IMG/VR virus record: IMGVR_UViG_3300025634_000001
Coordinates: 1-64,000 of that record
Strand: one strand, 5' to 3'
Source of the DNA: a virus
Length of the DNA: 64,000 nt
Shown: piece by piece, positions 37,517 to 45,041 of the stretch
Layout of the letters: each line of letters opens with the position of its first letter
How positions within the stretch are numbered: position 1 is the first letter of the stretch
Position numbers and translations under genes: made by a program
Notes under the pieces: generated by a model
What the model saw: the letters and a program-made list of their open reading frames with translations, nothing else
What the model was told of the DNA's origin: nothing
Database searches by the model: none

Positions 37517-40500
37517 ATGGGCGTCCGCACTCGCATCGGGAACGGCCTGACCCGCGTGGCGAAGACCTTCGGCACGTCGGTACCGGAGTCCTTCACGCAG
37601 GGTGAAGCCGCCAGCCAGATGACCCCGGCGTCCCCGTTCAGCCCCGGCACGCCCATCGGCCCGTACGACGGCTACGACCGGCACACCCGCCAGTTCAATT
37701 TCCAGACCGGCTACAACATCAGCACCCGGCCGCGGCTTCACGAGGCAGTGTCGTTCTCCACGCTCTCTGGCTTGGTAGAGTCTTACGATGTGGCTCAAAT
37801 ATGCTGCACGCCAAAGACTGAGATCATCACCAAGCGCGGCCTCGTCCCGATTGAGGACGTAGTTGTCGGCGATGAGGTAATCACGCACCTGGGCCGCTGG
37901 CGGCGCGTAACCGAGACGATGGTCAACAGGCCGCATACTCCCGTGCGGACGATGAAGACGAGCGCGTTCGAGGATCTGTCGGTCACCGGCAACCATCCTG
38001 TCTATGCGGTTGACTATGGCCTGAGTCAGACCAATAGGCGCGCAGCCAAGGGGATCGGCTGGGTTAGCGCCGACCGGTTGCGTCCGCGAGGGCCGAAGTC
38101 CCCCGGCAACCGCCGCTTTGACGGGCTTGTACTGCCCGCGCTCGCCTTCCCAGACGGATGCCCCGTACTCGACATAGGGACGATTGCCGGGGACGCATAC
38201 ACGGCCAACCCTGACGGAATGCTGGTCCGGACCCTCGGGGGACGGCTCACGCCGGTTCCCGCTCAGGTCAAGATGGACGCCGCCCTCGGCCGGCTGCTCG
38301 GCTGGTACCTGGCCGAGGGGTCGCAGGGCCATAACCGCGACGTACATTTCACCCTGGGTGCGGGCGAGCGCGATTACGCAGAGCAGATCGTCGCCGACGC
38401 CACCGCCGTTTTCGGCCTGGGTGGCACCATTAGTCCGGTGACCGGGGGCGCCAGCCTAGGCGTCCGCATCCACTCGACTATCCTCGCGTCGCTGTTCCGT
38501 TGCGGCACTGCGCACACCAAGCGGCTGCCGGAGTGGGCGTGGGCCGGCGGCCGGGAGTTCTTCACCGCCATGCTTGAGGCGTGGGCCCTCGGTGACGGCT
38601 GCCGCAGTATCCGCGAGGGCAAGGAAAACTGGTCACCCCGCATCATGGTGATCACTGTCTCGCGGGACCTGGCCTGGCAGATGCGGATGATCGCGATCGC
38701 CCTTGGCCTGTCTGCGTCCGTGGTCACCTCGCGGGGGCGCGACAAATACAAGTCCTCCGTCATCAACGGGCGAGAGCTTGCCAGTTCACCCATCTGCTAC
38801 CGGGTGGAATGGCGAGAGAAGCCGACCCGCTGGGGCCGTGAGTCCTTCGAGTTCGATGGCCGGTACCTCGCGACCGCGCTCGTCTCCGCCGAGCAGTCGG
38901 ACTACGACGGCCCGGTCTACAACCTCGAAGTCGAGGAAGACGAGTCCTACGTCACGACCGGCGGCACTGTCCACAACTGCATCTGGCATCGCATCGACTC
39001 CATCCGGTCCCTCGACTGGAAGCTGCTCCCGGCTGAGGGCTACAAGGGCGATGTCACCGACGCGATCCCGCTGGGCCTCGCCGCGCTGAAGAAGCCTGAC
39101 CGGAAGAACTACTTCAAGACGTGGCTCGCGAAGTACCTGTACGACATCCTCGCGTGGGACGCGGGAGCGATGTACCGGCTGCGGAACCGCGGCGGCCGGT
39201 GCATCGGCCTGCAGCCGGTTGACGGCCGGACCATCGCGCCGCTGCTCGACTACTGGGGCAACTCCCCCGACGAGCCCGCCGAGGCTTACGTCCAGTACGT
39301 CAACGGCCTGCCGTGGAACTGGCTGACCCGCGCGGACCTGATCTACGAGCCGTTCCGCCCGGTGACGAATTCCCCGTACGGGCGCCCGCCGATCGAGTCC
39401 GTGATCCTCAACGCGAACACGGACCTGCGGTTCCAGGCGTACTTTTTGCAGCGTTTCACCGCCGGGAACCTTCCCGCCGCGTTCGCGTCATCGCCTGAGT
39501 CGTGGTCACCGGACCAGATCGAGCAGTTCCAGAGCTACTGGGACGCCATGCTGTACGGCGACCAGGCCGGCAAGCACCAGATCAAGTGGATGCCGGGCGG
39601 CACCAAGATCGCCTGGTCTGATGAGAAGGACTTCTCGGACCAGTTCTCGCTGTTCATGATGCGGAAGACCTGCAGCGCCTATCACGTGGTGCCATCTGAC
39701 CTGGGCTTTACCGAGTCAGTGAACCGCTCGTCTGGCGAGTCGCAGGCCGACGTGCAGCACCGTGTCGGCGACCTGCCGCTGATGGAGCATGTCGAGGAAA
39801 TCGTCTCGATGTTCCTGCAGGACGACCTGGGCCTCCCGCTGCGGCAGGAGTTCGACCGCGGCGAGGAGCAGGTTGACCAGTACGCCCAGGCGCAGGCCGA
39901 TGTGCTGTACATGGACCGCGCGGTGGTGGGCTCGTCCGAGATCCGGGAGATCCGCTACGGCCTGACCGACACGACGCCGGTCCCGCGCTCGTTCTTCACG
40001 ACCCGCGCCGGCCCCATCCCGCTGTCGTCGCTGATGGCTGTTGCCGGGGCAGTGGACCCGGTGACCGCCGCCCCGGAACCGGGCGCCCCGCTGCCTCACC
40101 AGGTGTTCGAGGAGGCTCCGGGTGTCGCCCCGAACCCGCCGCTGTACGGGCAGCCGCTCGCGGAGGAGATCTACGGCCCGTCGGCTATCCCGGCGCACAC
40201 GGAGACGCAATCCACGATGCCGGTCGCCAAGGAAGGCGAAGGCGCGGGGATCACGGCGGAGACGGGGATCTACAGCTACGACCTCGACGGCAAGGACGAC
40301 GACGAACCGCGCACGGCAGAGACCAGTCTCCTGAAGCCGGCCGACTCGCAGGCGGTCATCAAGTCTGAGCTCGCTGCTTTCCGCCGCTTTGAGCGCACCC
40401 GGCGCAAGTCTGGTGAGTGGCGGGACTTCAAGTTCAGTGCCGTCGCTGACGTGCAGGCCCACAACCTCAACGACGACGGCAGGCTCGCTGTCCGCAAGGC

Positions 40501-40594
40501 TACGGGTGAGGTGGCCGTCGCGGGGCTCGCGGTGATGGCTGCGGACACGGGACGAGTGCTGATGCTTCAGCGAGCGCTAGATCCCGAGGATTAG
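37517..40594 (+). CDS. portal protein interrupted by an intein (1025 aa precursor)
   Basis: The exteins form a SPP1/HK97-type portal: TRPRLHEAVSFSTLSGLVESY before the intein, then CIWHRIDSIRSLDWKL, LLDYWGNSP, TRADLIYEPFRPVTNSPYGRPPIE and SAYHVVPSDLGFT after it. The intein covers residues 96-487; the spliced product would be 633 aa. The last ~25 residues (VAVAGLAVMAADTGRVLMLQ) are the first strands of a NUDIX domain whose remainder starts the gene at 41156, the frame being broken by the reverse gene between them. The portal is the dodecameric DNA gate of the head. Confidence 0.9.
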   Translation: MGVRTRIGNGLTRVAKTFGTSVPESFTQGEAASQMTPASPFSPGTPIGPYDGYDRHTRQFNFQTGYNISTRPRLHEAVSFSTLSGLVESYDVAQICCTPKTEIITKRGLVPIEDVVVGDEVITHLGRWRRVTETMVNRPHTPVRTMKTSAFEDLSVTGNHPVYAVDYGLSQTNRRAAKGIGWVSADRLRPRGPKSPGNRRFDGLVLPALAFPDGCPVLDIGTIAGDAYTANPDGMLVRTLGGRLTPVPAQVKMDAALGRLLGWYLAEGSQGHNRDVHFTLGAGERDYAEQIVADATAVFGLGGTISPVTGGASLGVRIHSTILASLFRCGTAHTKRLPEWAWAGGREFFTAMLEAWALGDGCRSIREGKENWSPRIMVITVSRDLAWQMRMIAIALGLSASVVTSRGRDKYKSSVINGRELASSPICYRVEWREKPTRWGRESFEFDGRYLATALVSAEQSDYDGPVYNLEVEEDESYVTTGGTVHNCIWHRIDSIRSLDWKLLPAEGYKGDVTDAIPLGLAALKKPDRKNYFKTWLAKYLYDILAWDAGAMYRLRNRGGRCIGLQPVDGRTIAPLLDYWGNSPDEPAEAYVQYVNGLPWNWLTRADLIYEPFRPVTNSPYGRPPIESVILNANTDLRFQAYFLQRFTAGNLPAAFASSPESWSPDQIEQFQSYWDAMLYGDQAGKHQIKWMPGGTKIAWSDEKDFSDQFSLFMMRKTCSAYHVVPSDLGFTESVNRSSGESQADVQHRVGDLPLMEHVEEIVSMFLQDDLGLPLRQEFDRGEEQVDQYAQAQADVLYMDRAVVGSSEIREIRYGLTDTTPVPRSFFTTRAGPIPLSSLMAVAGAVDPVTAAPEPGAPLPHQVFEEAPGVAPNPPLYGQPLAEEIYGPSAIPAHTETQSTMPVAKEGEGAGITAETGIYSYDLDGKDDDEPRTAETSLLKPADSQAVIKSELAAFRRFERTRRKSGEWRDFKFSAVADVQAHNLNDDGRLAVRKATGEVAVAGLAVMAADTGRVLMLQRALDPED
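37802..38977 (+). other. intein with LAGLIDADG homing endonuclease (392 aa)
   Basis: Cys1 opens block A (CCTPKTEIITKRG...VVVGDEV). Block B has TGNHPVYAV (T-x-x-H). Two dodecapeptide-like motifs (GRLLGWYLAEGS and FTAMLEAWALGDG) mark a LAGLIDADG endonuclease. Block F is VYNLEVEEDESYVTT and block G is GTVHN followed by Cys+1. All splicing residues are present, so self-excision should join VAQI to CIWH within the conserved portal core. Confidence 0.9.
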
Positions 40595-41127
40595 CGGCCA
40601 TCGGGTGCCGTCGTCCCCGCGAGGATCCCGGCCCGCACGGCTGCGTACCGGTCGACTGGCGGCCGGCGCACTGGCACCGACAGCTCCAGGATGACCGACT
40701 CCCATTCGGCGCCCTGCTCTACGGCCTCGGCGGGTACTTCGCGGGAACGGCAGGGCGCATCGACGTCATCGGCGCCCGGGTAGAAGAACCGGTCCATGTA
40801 CATCAGCGCCTCGGCGGGCAGCGCAAGCGGAATGTATCCCTGCTGGGCAACGGTGTCGATCAGCTTGTGCCGCATGTCGTGCCGGATGTGCTCGCGGTAT
40901 GCGTCGATCGCCCACTCGTGCTTGAGAGCCGCCTGCCGGATATGCAGGACGCTGTCGCTGAAGGACAGTGCTACCTCGGCGATGAGTCGGGCCTGATGCT
41001 CGGCCACGCTGATGCCCTGGAGCCACGCTGCCATCTGGACGGCCTCGGTAACGCTGTGGGCGCGCTGCCTGATGTGGGCGCACTTCTCCTGGTCCGACAT
41101 ATGAGGGTACGGAATCTCGGGTGCCAT
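40591..41127 (-). CDS. reverse-strand cassette gene inside a NUDIX domain (178 aa)
   Basis: Starts at ATG 41127, 7 bp behind TACGAT; the stop TAA overlaps the portal TAG. Helical N-terminal half (QEKCAHIRQRAHSVTEAVQMAAWLQGISVAEHQARLIAEVALSF) and a C-terminal part with PAEALMYMDRFFYPGAD. Unknown function. It lies exactly between the two halves of a NUDIX sequence, so it is an insertion rather than an ancestral gene of the operon. Confidence 0.7.
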   Translation of the reverse strand: MAPEIPYPHMSDQEKCAHIRQRAHSVTEAVQMAAWLQGISVAEHQARLIAEVALSFSDSVLHIRQAALKHEWAIDAYREHIRHDMRHKLIDTVAQQGYIPLALPAEALMYMDRFFYPGADDVDAPCRSREVPAEAVEQGAEWESVILELSVPVRRPPVDRYAAVRAGILAGTTAPDGR

Positions 41128-41134
41128 GCCCTGA

Positions 41135-41140
41135 ATCGTA
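41135..41140 (-). promoter_or_regulatory. -10-like TACGAT for reverse-strand gene
   Basis: Minus-strand TACGAT, then TCAGGGC and ATG 41127. Confidence 0.55.
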
Positions 41141-41155
41141 GCCACGGGAGGGCGC

Positions 41156-42700
41156 ATGTCCGACCCTGCTGCGGGCAAGTTCGAATTCGCCGGCGGGCAC
41201 ATCGAAGGCGCGGAATCCCCTCGCGCCGCAGCGATAAGGGAATGGCAAGAGGAGACGGGCCTCCCGTTTGTCGATGGCGAGTTCACTGGCTCCTGGGTAT
41301 CCGCTAACGGCATCTACGAGGGCTTCGTCTACACGATCCCCCGCGAGGCCGACCTTGACATTTTCGCCCGCCAGCTCGGCACCGACCCGGACGGCGACGT
41401 AACGGGATCGGAAACGATCGCCTGGTGGGATCCGGCGACTCTGCCCGGTAACGCCGCCGTCCGGCCTGAGTTGCTACAGGACATCGACGCCGTGATGGCT
41501 GCTCTCGGCTGCGATGAGGGGGCAGCCGAGGACTGCTGCGGTGCTGAGTGCTGTGCCGGAGGGTGCTGTAACGGCTCGTCCGGATGCCAGTGCGGGACAG
41601 GCGCGACACCCGCCGAAGGTGACGAAGCCACCTGCCCGTGCGGGACGCCGGTCGTGTACGACGAGATGAACGGCTGGCAGCACGCCGACGGCTCCATCAG
41701 CCACGATGACGGCGAGTCCGTCAGCGACAAGATGGCGGCGATAGCCAAGGCTGGTGGTAGCAGCGCAGTCCCAAAAGGTGACCCGGACGACTGGTCCGGC
41801 ATCTGGGCCAGGACGCACGCGCGCCGGGAGAAGCTGCTCGCCGGGCACGAGAAAGCCGTCCTCGCCGCGTGGAACGACCTCGCGGGGGACCTGAGCCCGC
41901 GCGTTCTCGTCCGCCAGTTCAAGGCCGACGCGGGACTGGTCGCCAAGCTGGCCGACCCGGACCGGCCATGGTGGAAGGACCGCGGCAGGGACGCCGCGCT
42001 CGCGTGGCTGACCGCGATGCAGCAGCGGAAGGGCTGGGCCGCTCTCGTCGCCGCGATCGAGGCCGCCATCGCCGACGGGATGGCCGAGGGCGAAGCTGAC
42101 TCGCTCGCGGTCGCCGCTGACCGGCAGGGCGTCAAGGGCTTCCCCGTCGCCGCCGCTTTCACCGCTGCGGCGCAGGCGCTCCAGGGTGACCCGGACGTAG
42201 GCCAGAAGGCACAGGAGACCGCGCAGGGCATCCTCGGAGGCGTCGCGGCGGCCCTGTCCGTGACACTGGCGGACGGCGCCGGCAACGGCTCCAGCGACGC
42301 CGAGATGGCCGATGCGGTCACCGGCACCGTGACGGGCCCGGACGTGGCCCCGGTGAAGTACGGGCTCGCTGACGCGCTCTGGGCGGCTGCCGGCGCCGGG
42401 CTGACACGGCTCATCGGCAAGCTGCTGACGGGCACCCCGGCTCCAGCGGGAACAACCACGGAGACCGGTCCGGCTGCCCCGCCAGTTCCGCCGCCGGACG
42501 AGCCGGAACCCGGCCTCGCGATGATCAACTGGGTGTGCGAGGGCGGCAACCCGTGCGTTACCTGCCAGGACAACCAGGATGGCAGTCCGTATGCGCCGCA
42601 GGACGTGCCGGCCTATCTGGCGCATAACCACTGCATGTGCGCCCTGTACCTGGCAAGCGACGTTCCGTCATCGTTCTTCGCCGCCTACCTGCTGAACTGA
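41156..42700 (+). CDS. NUDIX/MuF-like minor head protein (514 aa)
   Basis: GGGAGG precedes ATG 41156. Residues ~4-120 hold a NUDIX domain lacking its first strands: the box GHIEGAESPRAAAIREWQEETGL is intact. A Cys-rich linker (CCGAECCAGGCCNGSSGCQCG, then CPCGTPV) follows. The C-terminal ~300 residues are the MuF-type head protein (WARTHARREKLLAGHEK, DRGRDAALAWLTAMQQRKG, ending CVTCQDNQDGSPYAPQDVPAYLAHNHCMCALYL). MuF proteins join the portal inside the head. The NUDIX part may be inactive or act with the portal tail. Confidence 0.8.
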   Translation: MSDPAAGKFEFAGGHIEGAESPRAAAIREWQEETGLPFVDGEFTGSWVSANGIYEGFVYTIPREADLDIFARQLGTDPDGDVTGSETIAWWDPATLPGNAAVRPELLQDIDAVMAALGCDEGAAEDCCGAECCAGGCCNGSSGCQCGTGATPAEGDEATCPCGTPVVYDEMNGWQHADGSISHDDGESVSDKMAAIAKAGGSSAVPKGDPDDWSGIWARTHARREKLLAGHEKAVLAAWNDLAGDLSPRVLVRQFKADAGLVAKLADPDRPWWKDRGRDAALAWLTAMQQRKGWAALVAAIEAAIADGMAEGEADSLAVAADRQGVKGFPVAAAFTAAAQALQGDPDVGQKAQETAQGILGGVAAALSVTLADGAGNGSSDAEMADAVTGTVTGPDVAPVKYGLADALWAAAGAGLTRLIGKLLTGTPAPAGTTTETGPAAPPVPPPDEPEPGLAMINWVCEGGNPCVTCQDNQDGSPYAPQDVPAYLAHNHCMCALYLASDVPSSFFAAYLLN

Positions 42701-43423
42701 CTAGCCCCTGGGGATGAGCTGGTCAACGCTGACGCCGTGCTCGCCGAGCCATTCCAGGACGCTGAACACGGTCCGGGGCGTGATGTCGAATGATCCCCAG
42801 CTGGCGTTCGCCTGATCCTGGGCGCGGAGGATTTCACTGACGAGCTCGTGGCGGCTCAGGAATCGCGCCGGACCGTAATCCTCCAGCCCCCACTGATCGC
42901 CATTCAGGGTCAGCGGCGCGATCTCCACCGACTCATACATGACCGGAGCGCCGAAGCGGCTCGGCGGCAGGCTGATGTCGGCTCCCGGATAGAGGGTGTC
43001 CCGGCTGAAGCGGACCTCTGCGGCGATCTCGGCGTACTTCACCGGGTGGCGGCGCAGGAACCACGGGATGAAGTAGACGCGCGGCACGATCGTGAGGATG
43101 TCGAGCGGCAGCCAGAACAGCAGATACCGGCTGAGGGGCTTCTGGAGCCACGCCGCGTGCCATTCGTCGGCCGTCTTCTTCAGGTGCTGCCACCCGCTGG
43201 CGGGCACCTTGACTGACGCCCGTTGCTTCTCGGTAACAGTCCGCCCGGACAGGATGCTGGTTGTGAACCGCAGCATCATCTCCCCGAACGCCCGGTCTCG
43301 CATCTCCTCCACCTGGAGCAAGTCCCGGCTGTAGCTGCCCACGTAGCCGAACTGCTTCGAGGTGAGTTGCATCTGCCGCTGGAAATAGCCCGGCATGCTG
43401 AGAAGCCGGTTCTCTTCGCTCAT
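42701..43423 (-). CDS. reverse-strand cassette gene (240 aa)
   Basis: ATG 43423 lies 6 bp behind CATCAT; the stop TAG directly abuts the TGA of the MuF gene. It has a strongly hydrophobic stretch (YLLFWLPLDILTIVPRVYFIPWFL) near residues 100-125, and a C-terminal helical region. Not recognised. Opposite orientation and own promoter mark it as a moron-type gene, perhaps membrane-associated and expressed from the prophage. Confidence 0.65.
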   Translation of the reverse strand: MSEENRLLSMPGYFQRQMQLTSKQFGYVGSYSRDLLQVEEMRDRAFGEMMLRFTTSILSGRTVTEKQRASVKVPASGWQHLKKTADEWHAAWLQKPLSRYLLFWLPLDILTIVPRVYFIPWFLRRHPVKYAEIAAEVRFSRDTLYPGADISLPPSRFGAPVMYESVEIAPLTLNGDQWGLEDYGPARFLSRHELVSEILRAQDQANASWGSFDITPRTVFSVLEWLGEHGVSVDQLIPRG

Positions 43424-43429
43424 CCCGCA

Positions 43430-43435
43430 ATGATG
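43430..43435 (-). promoter_or_regulatory. -10-like CATCAT for reverse-strand gene
   Basis: Minus-strand CATCAT, then TGCGGG and ATG 43423. Confidence 0.45.
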
Positions 43436-43441
43436 CCCGAC

Positions 43442-43711
43442 CTACCTGCTGTCCTGACTGGCCTTCGGCTTCCTGCCGCCGCCCGCACCCTGGCCGGGCA
43501 GCGACGCTTTCCATGCCCTGATCTCGCCCATGCGTTCCGGCAGCCAGCCGGGGATGGCTTTCTCGTCGTCTTCGTCTTCGCCGGTCCACGCGTCGGGCTC
43601 GGGGAACGGCGTGGCCGTGTCGCGGTATCGGTTGCGCCACGTGGCGACGAGGTGGCGACTAGCGCCGAGCCTGCGGCCGATGGCGGCCTGTCCGAGGTAA
43701 CGGGCGGTCAT
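43442..43711 (-). CDS. small HTH protein in reverse cassette (89 aa)
   Basis: ATG 43711 with GGGAG at 8 bp; GTG 43720 is less likely. TARYLGQAAIGRRLGASRHLVATWRNRYRDTATPFPEPDAW is a short HTH of the type seen in phage transcription regulators, followed by WLPERMGEIRAWKASLPG. It could repress its own cassette; a TGTCGCAAAGTTTTA repeat lies immediately upstream. Confidence 0.7.
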   Translation of the reverse strand: MTARYLGQAAIGRRLGASRHLVATWRNRYRDTATPFPEPDAWTGEDEDDEKAIPGWLPERMGEIRAWKASLPGQGAGGGRKPKASQDSR

Positions 43712-43736
43712 GGTTGTCACTCCCTGAGTTTACTTC

Positions 43737-43751
43737 TGTCGCAAAGTTTTA
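43737..43751. repeat. direct repeat copy 1 (TGTCGCAAAGTTTTA)
   Basis: Matches 44074-44088 at 14 of 15 positions. It lies in the promoter region of the HTH gene at 43442-43711. A third, weaker copy (TGTCTCAAGGTTAAG) is at 44034-44048. Confidence 0.6.
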
Positions 43752-43756
43752 CGCGG

Positions 43757-43996
43757 TCACCACGCCCGCCGGGTCACGGTGGGCGCGTAGCTCATCCGGG
43801 GATCGTGCTGGACTGCGTGCCGGACGCACGGGGGCAGGAACGCCGGGTCCGTGTGGTGTACCTGGACTAGCTGCCGGGCGACCGCGCATGTGCACTGCCC
43901 GGTGTCCCTGAGCTTGCCCAGGATGAATTCGGGCGTGATGCGCGCTTGCTGCTGTGCCGTGATCCATGCCGGCTGCCTGCGGTGCTTGCCGTTCAC
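43757..43996 (-). CDS. reverse-strand cassette gene (79 aa)
   Basis: GTG 43996 with GAGGAG about 10 bp upstream. TAQQQARITPEFILGKLRDTGQCTCAVARQLVQVHHTDPAFLPPCVRHA suggests a small helical protein with CTC and a later Cys. Unknown. It is bracketed by the near-identical repeats at 43737 and 44074. Confidence 0.6.
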   Translation of the reverse strand: MNGKHRRQPAWITAQQQARITPEFILGKLRDTGQCTCAVARQLVQVHHTDPAFLPPCVRHAVQHDPRMSYAPTVTRRAW

Positions 43997-44073
43997 TGGA
44001 TTCTCTCCTCGTCTGCTTAACCTCGCTTACTTATGTCTCAAGGTTAAGGCGAGGATAGGTCTATGTCAACACG

Positions 44074-44088
44074 TGTCGCAAGGTTTTA
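44074..44088. repeat. direct repeat copy 2 (TGTCGCAAGGTTTTA)
   Basis: Second copy of the 43737 repeat, in the 102-bp gap between the divergent genes at 43996 and 44099. May be an operator for both or a boundary of the inserted cassette. Confidence 0.6.
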
Positions 44089-44098
44089 GGGGGCATGC

Positions 44099-44323
44099 AT
44101 GGCCGCAGCCGAGTGCTCACCCTGCGGCGAGTCATTTACCGGCGTGACCAGCTTCGACGCACACCAGGACCGCGACTACTCCCGCACGCCCGCCATCATC
44201 TGCCACCCCCCGGCTGAGGCCGGTCTCGTCCTGAACGAGCACGGACGGTGGGGCTTCCCGCTCAACGAAGCCGGACGCGCCTACTTCGCATCGCTGGCAG
44301 GCAAGGGGGCATCTGATGCCTGA
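44099..44323 (+). CDS. zinc-finger-like protein (74 aa)
   Basis: ECSPCGESFTGVTSFDAHQDRD...CHPPAEAGLVLNEHGRWGFPL matches a recurrent actinophage small protein with a C2H2-like layout (C-x2-C, FDAHQ, C) and the GRWGFP ending. ATG 44099 follows GGGGG. It overlaps the XkdF-like gene start by 8 bp. Confidence 0.65.
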   Translation: MAAAECSPCGESFTGVTSFDAHQDRDYSRTPAIICHPPAEAGLVLNEHGRWGFPLNEAGRAYFASLAGKGASDA

Positions 44324-44696
44324 CGAGCCGCAAAGATACGTTTTGTCCATCGCATACAAAGCCGGGAAAGACCCGCGCATAACCAAGGGCGCTGACGGCG
44401 GCCGGGACTTCCTGACGGCCGAATCGCTGGAGCTCGCGGCGTGGAATTACCTAGCCAAGGGTGACCCGCAGGTTGGCATCGGTCACCTAGACGGCACGAC
44501 CGGCGCCGCGACTGTTGTCGAGAGCTACATCTGGCGTGGCCCTGACTGGGATCTCGGCGACGGCATCATCGTCACCAAGGGTGACTGGCTCGTCGGCATG
44601 ATCCTGGACGAGCGCAGCTGGTTTTTGGCGCAGCAAGGGAAGCTGAACGGGCTAAGTCCGCAGGGAATCGCGAGGCGACGCCGAGCCGTCCGCTAG
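44316..44696 (+). CDS. XkdF-like phage protease domain (126 aa)
   Basis: The sequence follows the XkdF (PBSX) pattern: QRYVLSIAYKAG, DFLTAESLELAAWNYL, VGIGHLDGTTGAATVVESYIWRGPDWDL and GDWLVGMILDERSWFLAQQGKLNGLSPQG. His57 and Ser70 are placed like the catalytic pair of S78-type prohead proteases. It stops at RRRRAVR; the scaffold-like part normally expected next starts at 45042, beyond a reverse gene. Role: maturation of the prohead. Confidence 0.78.
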   Translation: MPDEPQRYVLSIAYKAGKDPRITKGADGGRDFLTAESLELAAWNYLAKGDPQVGIGHLDGTTGAATVVESYIWRGPDWDLGDGIIVTKGDWLVGMILDERSWFLAQQGKLNGLSPQGIARRRRAVR

Positions 44697-45011
44697 CTAG
44701 CAGCGGCAGTCCGGCTTGACGTGGGCCATCGACCCGCTGGCTAGCCGGTAGCACTTGGCGACGCGCGGGATGCGATCCCGGAACGGCGTCCAGTGCTCCG
44801 CTGATGGCCCCGGCCACTTCGGCAGCACCATGTCATACACGAGCACGCCAGCGTCCCGGTTCCGCAGCGGAACGTTGACCGGCCAGGGATTTGCGGCCAC
44901 GCAGGTAGCGCACCCGCTGACCACGCTTAGGTGCCGCTGATATCCCGGCGTCCCGCACTCGCCGCAGTTCTCAGACAGGAACCGGCTCAGGTCGGCGTGT
45001 CCGTAGCTCAT
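44697..45011 (-). CDS. reverse-strand cassette gene, Cys-rich (104 aa)
   Basis: ATG 45011 lies 6 bp behind GACGAT; the stop TAG abuts the XkdF TAG (CTAGCTAG). MSYGHADLSRFLSENCGECGTPGYQRHL...SGCATCVAANPW...CYRLA...KPDCRC has three Cys pairs, probably zinc-binding. It separates the protease domain from the scaffold-like gene. Confidence 0.65.
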   Translation of the reverse strand: MSYGHADLSRFLSENCGECGTPGYQRHLSVVSGCATCVAANPWPVNVPLRNRDAGVLVYDMVLPKWPGPSAEHWTPFRDRIPRVAKCYRLASGSMAHVKPDCRC

Positions 45012-45017
45012 CCCGCC

Positions 45018-45023
45018 ATCGTC
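45018..45023 (-). promoter_or_regulatory. -10-like GACGAT for reverse-strand gene
   Basis: Minus-strand GACGAT, then GGCGGG and ATG 45011. Confidence 0.45.
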
Positions 45024-45041
45024 CCACTGTGAGGTGACACC

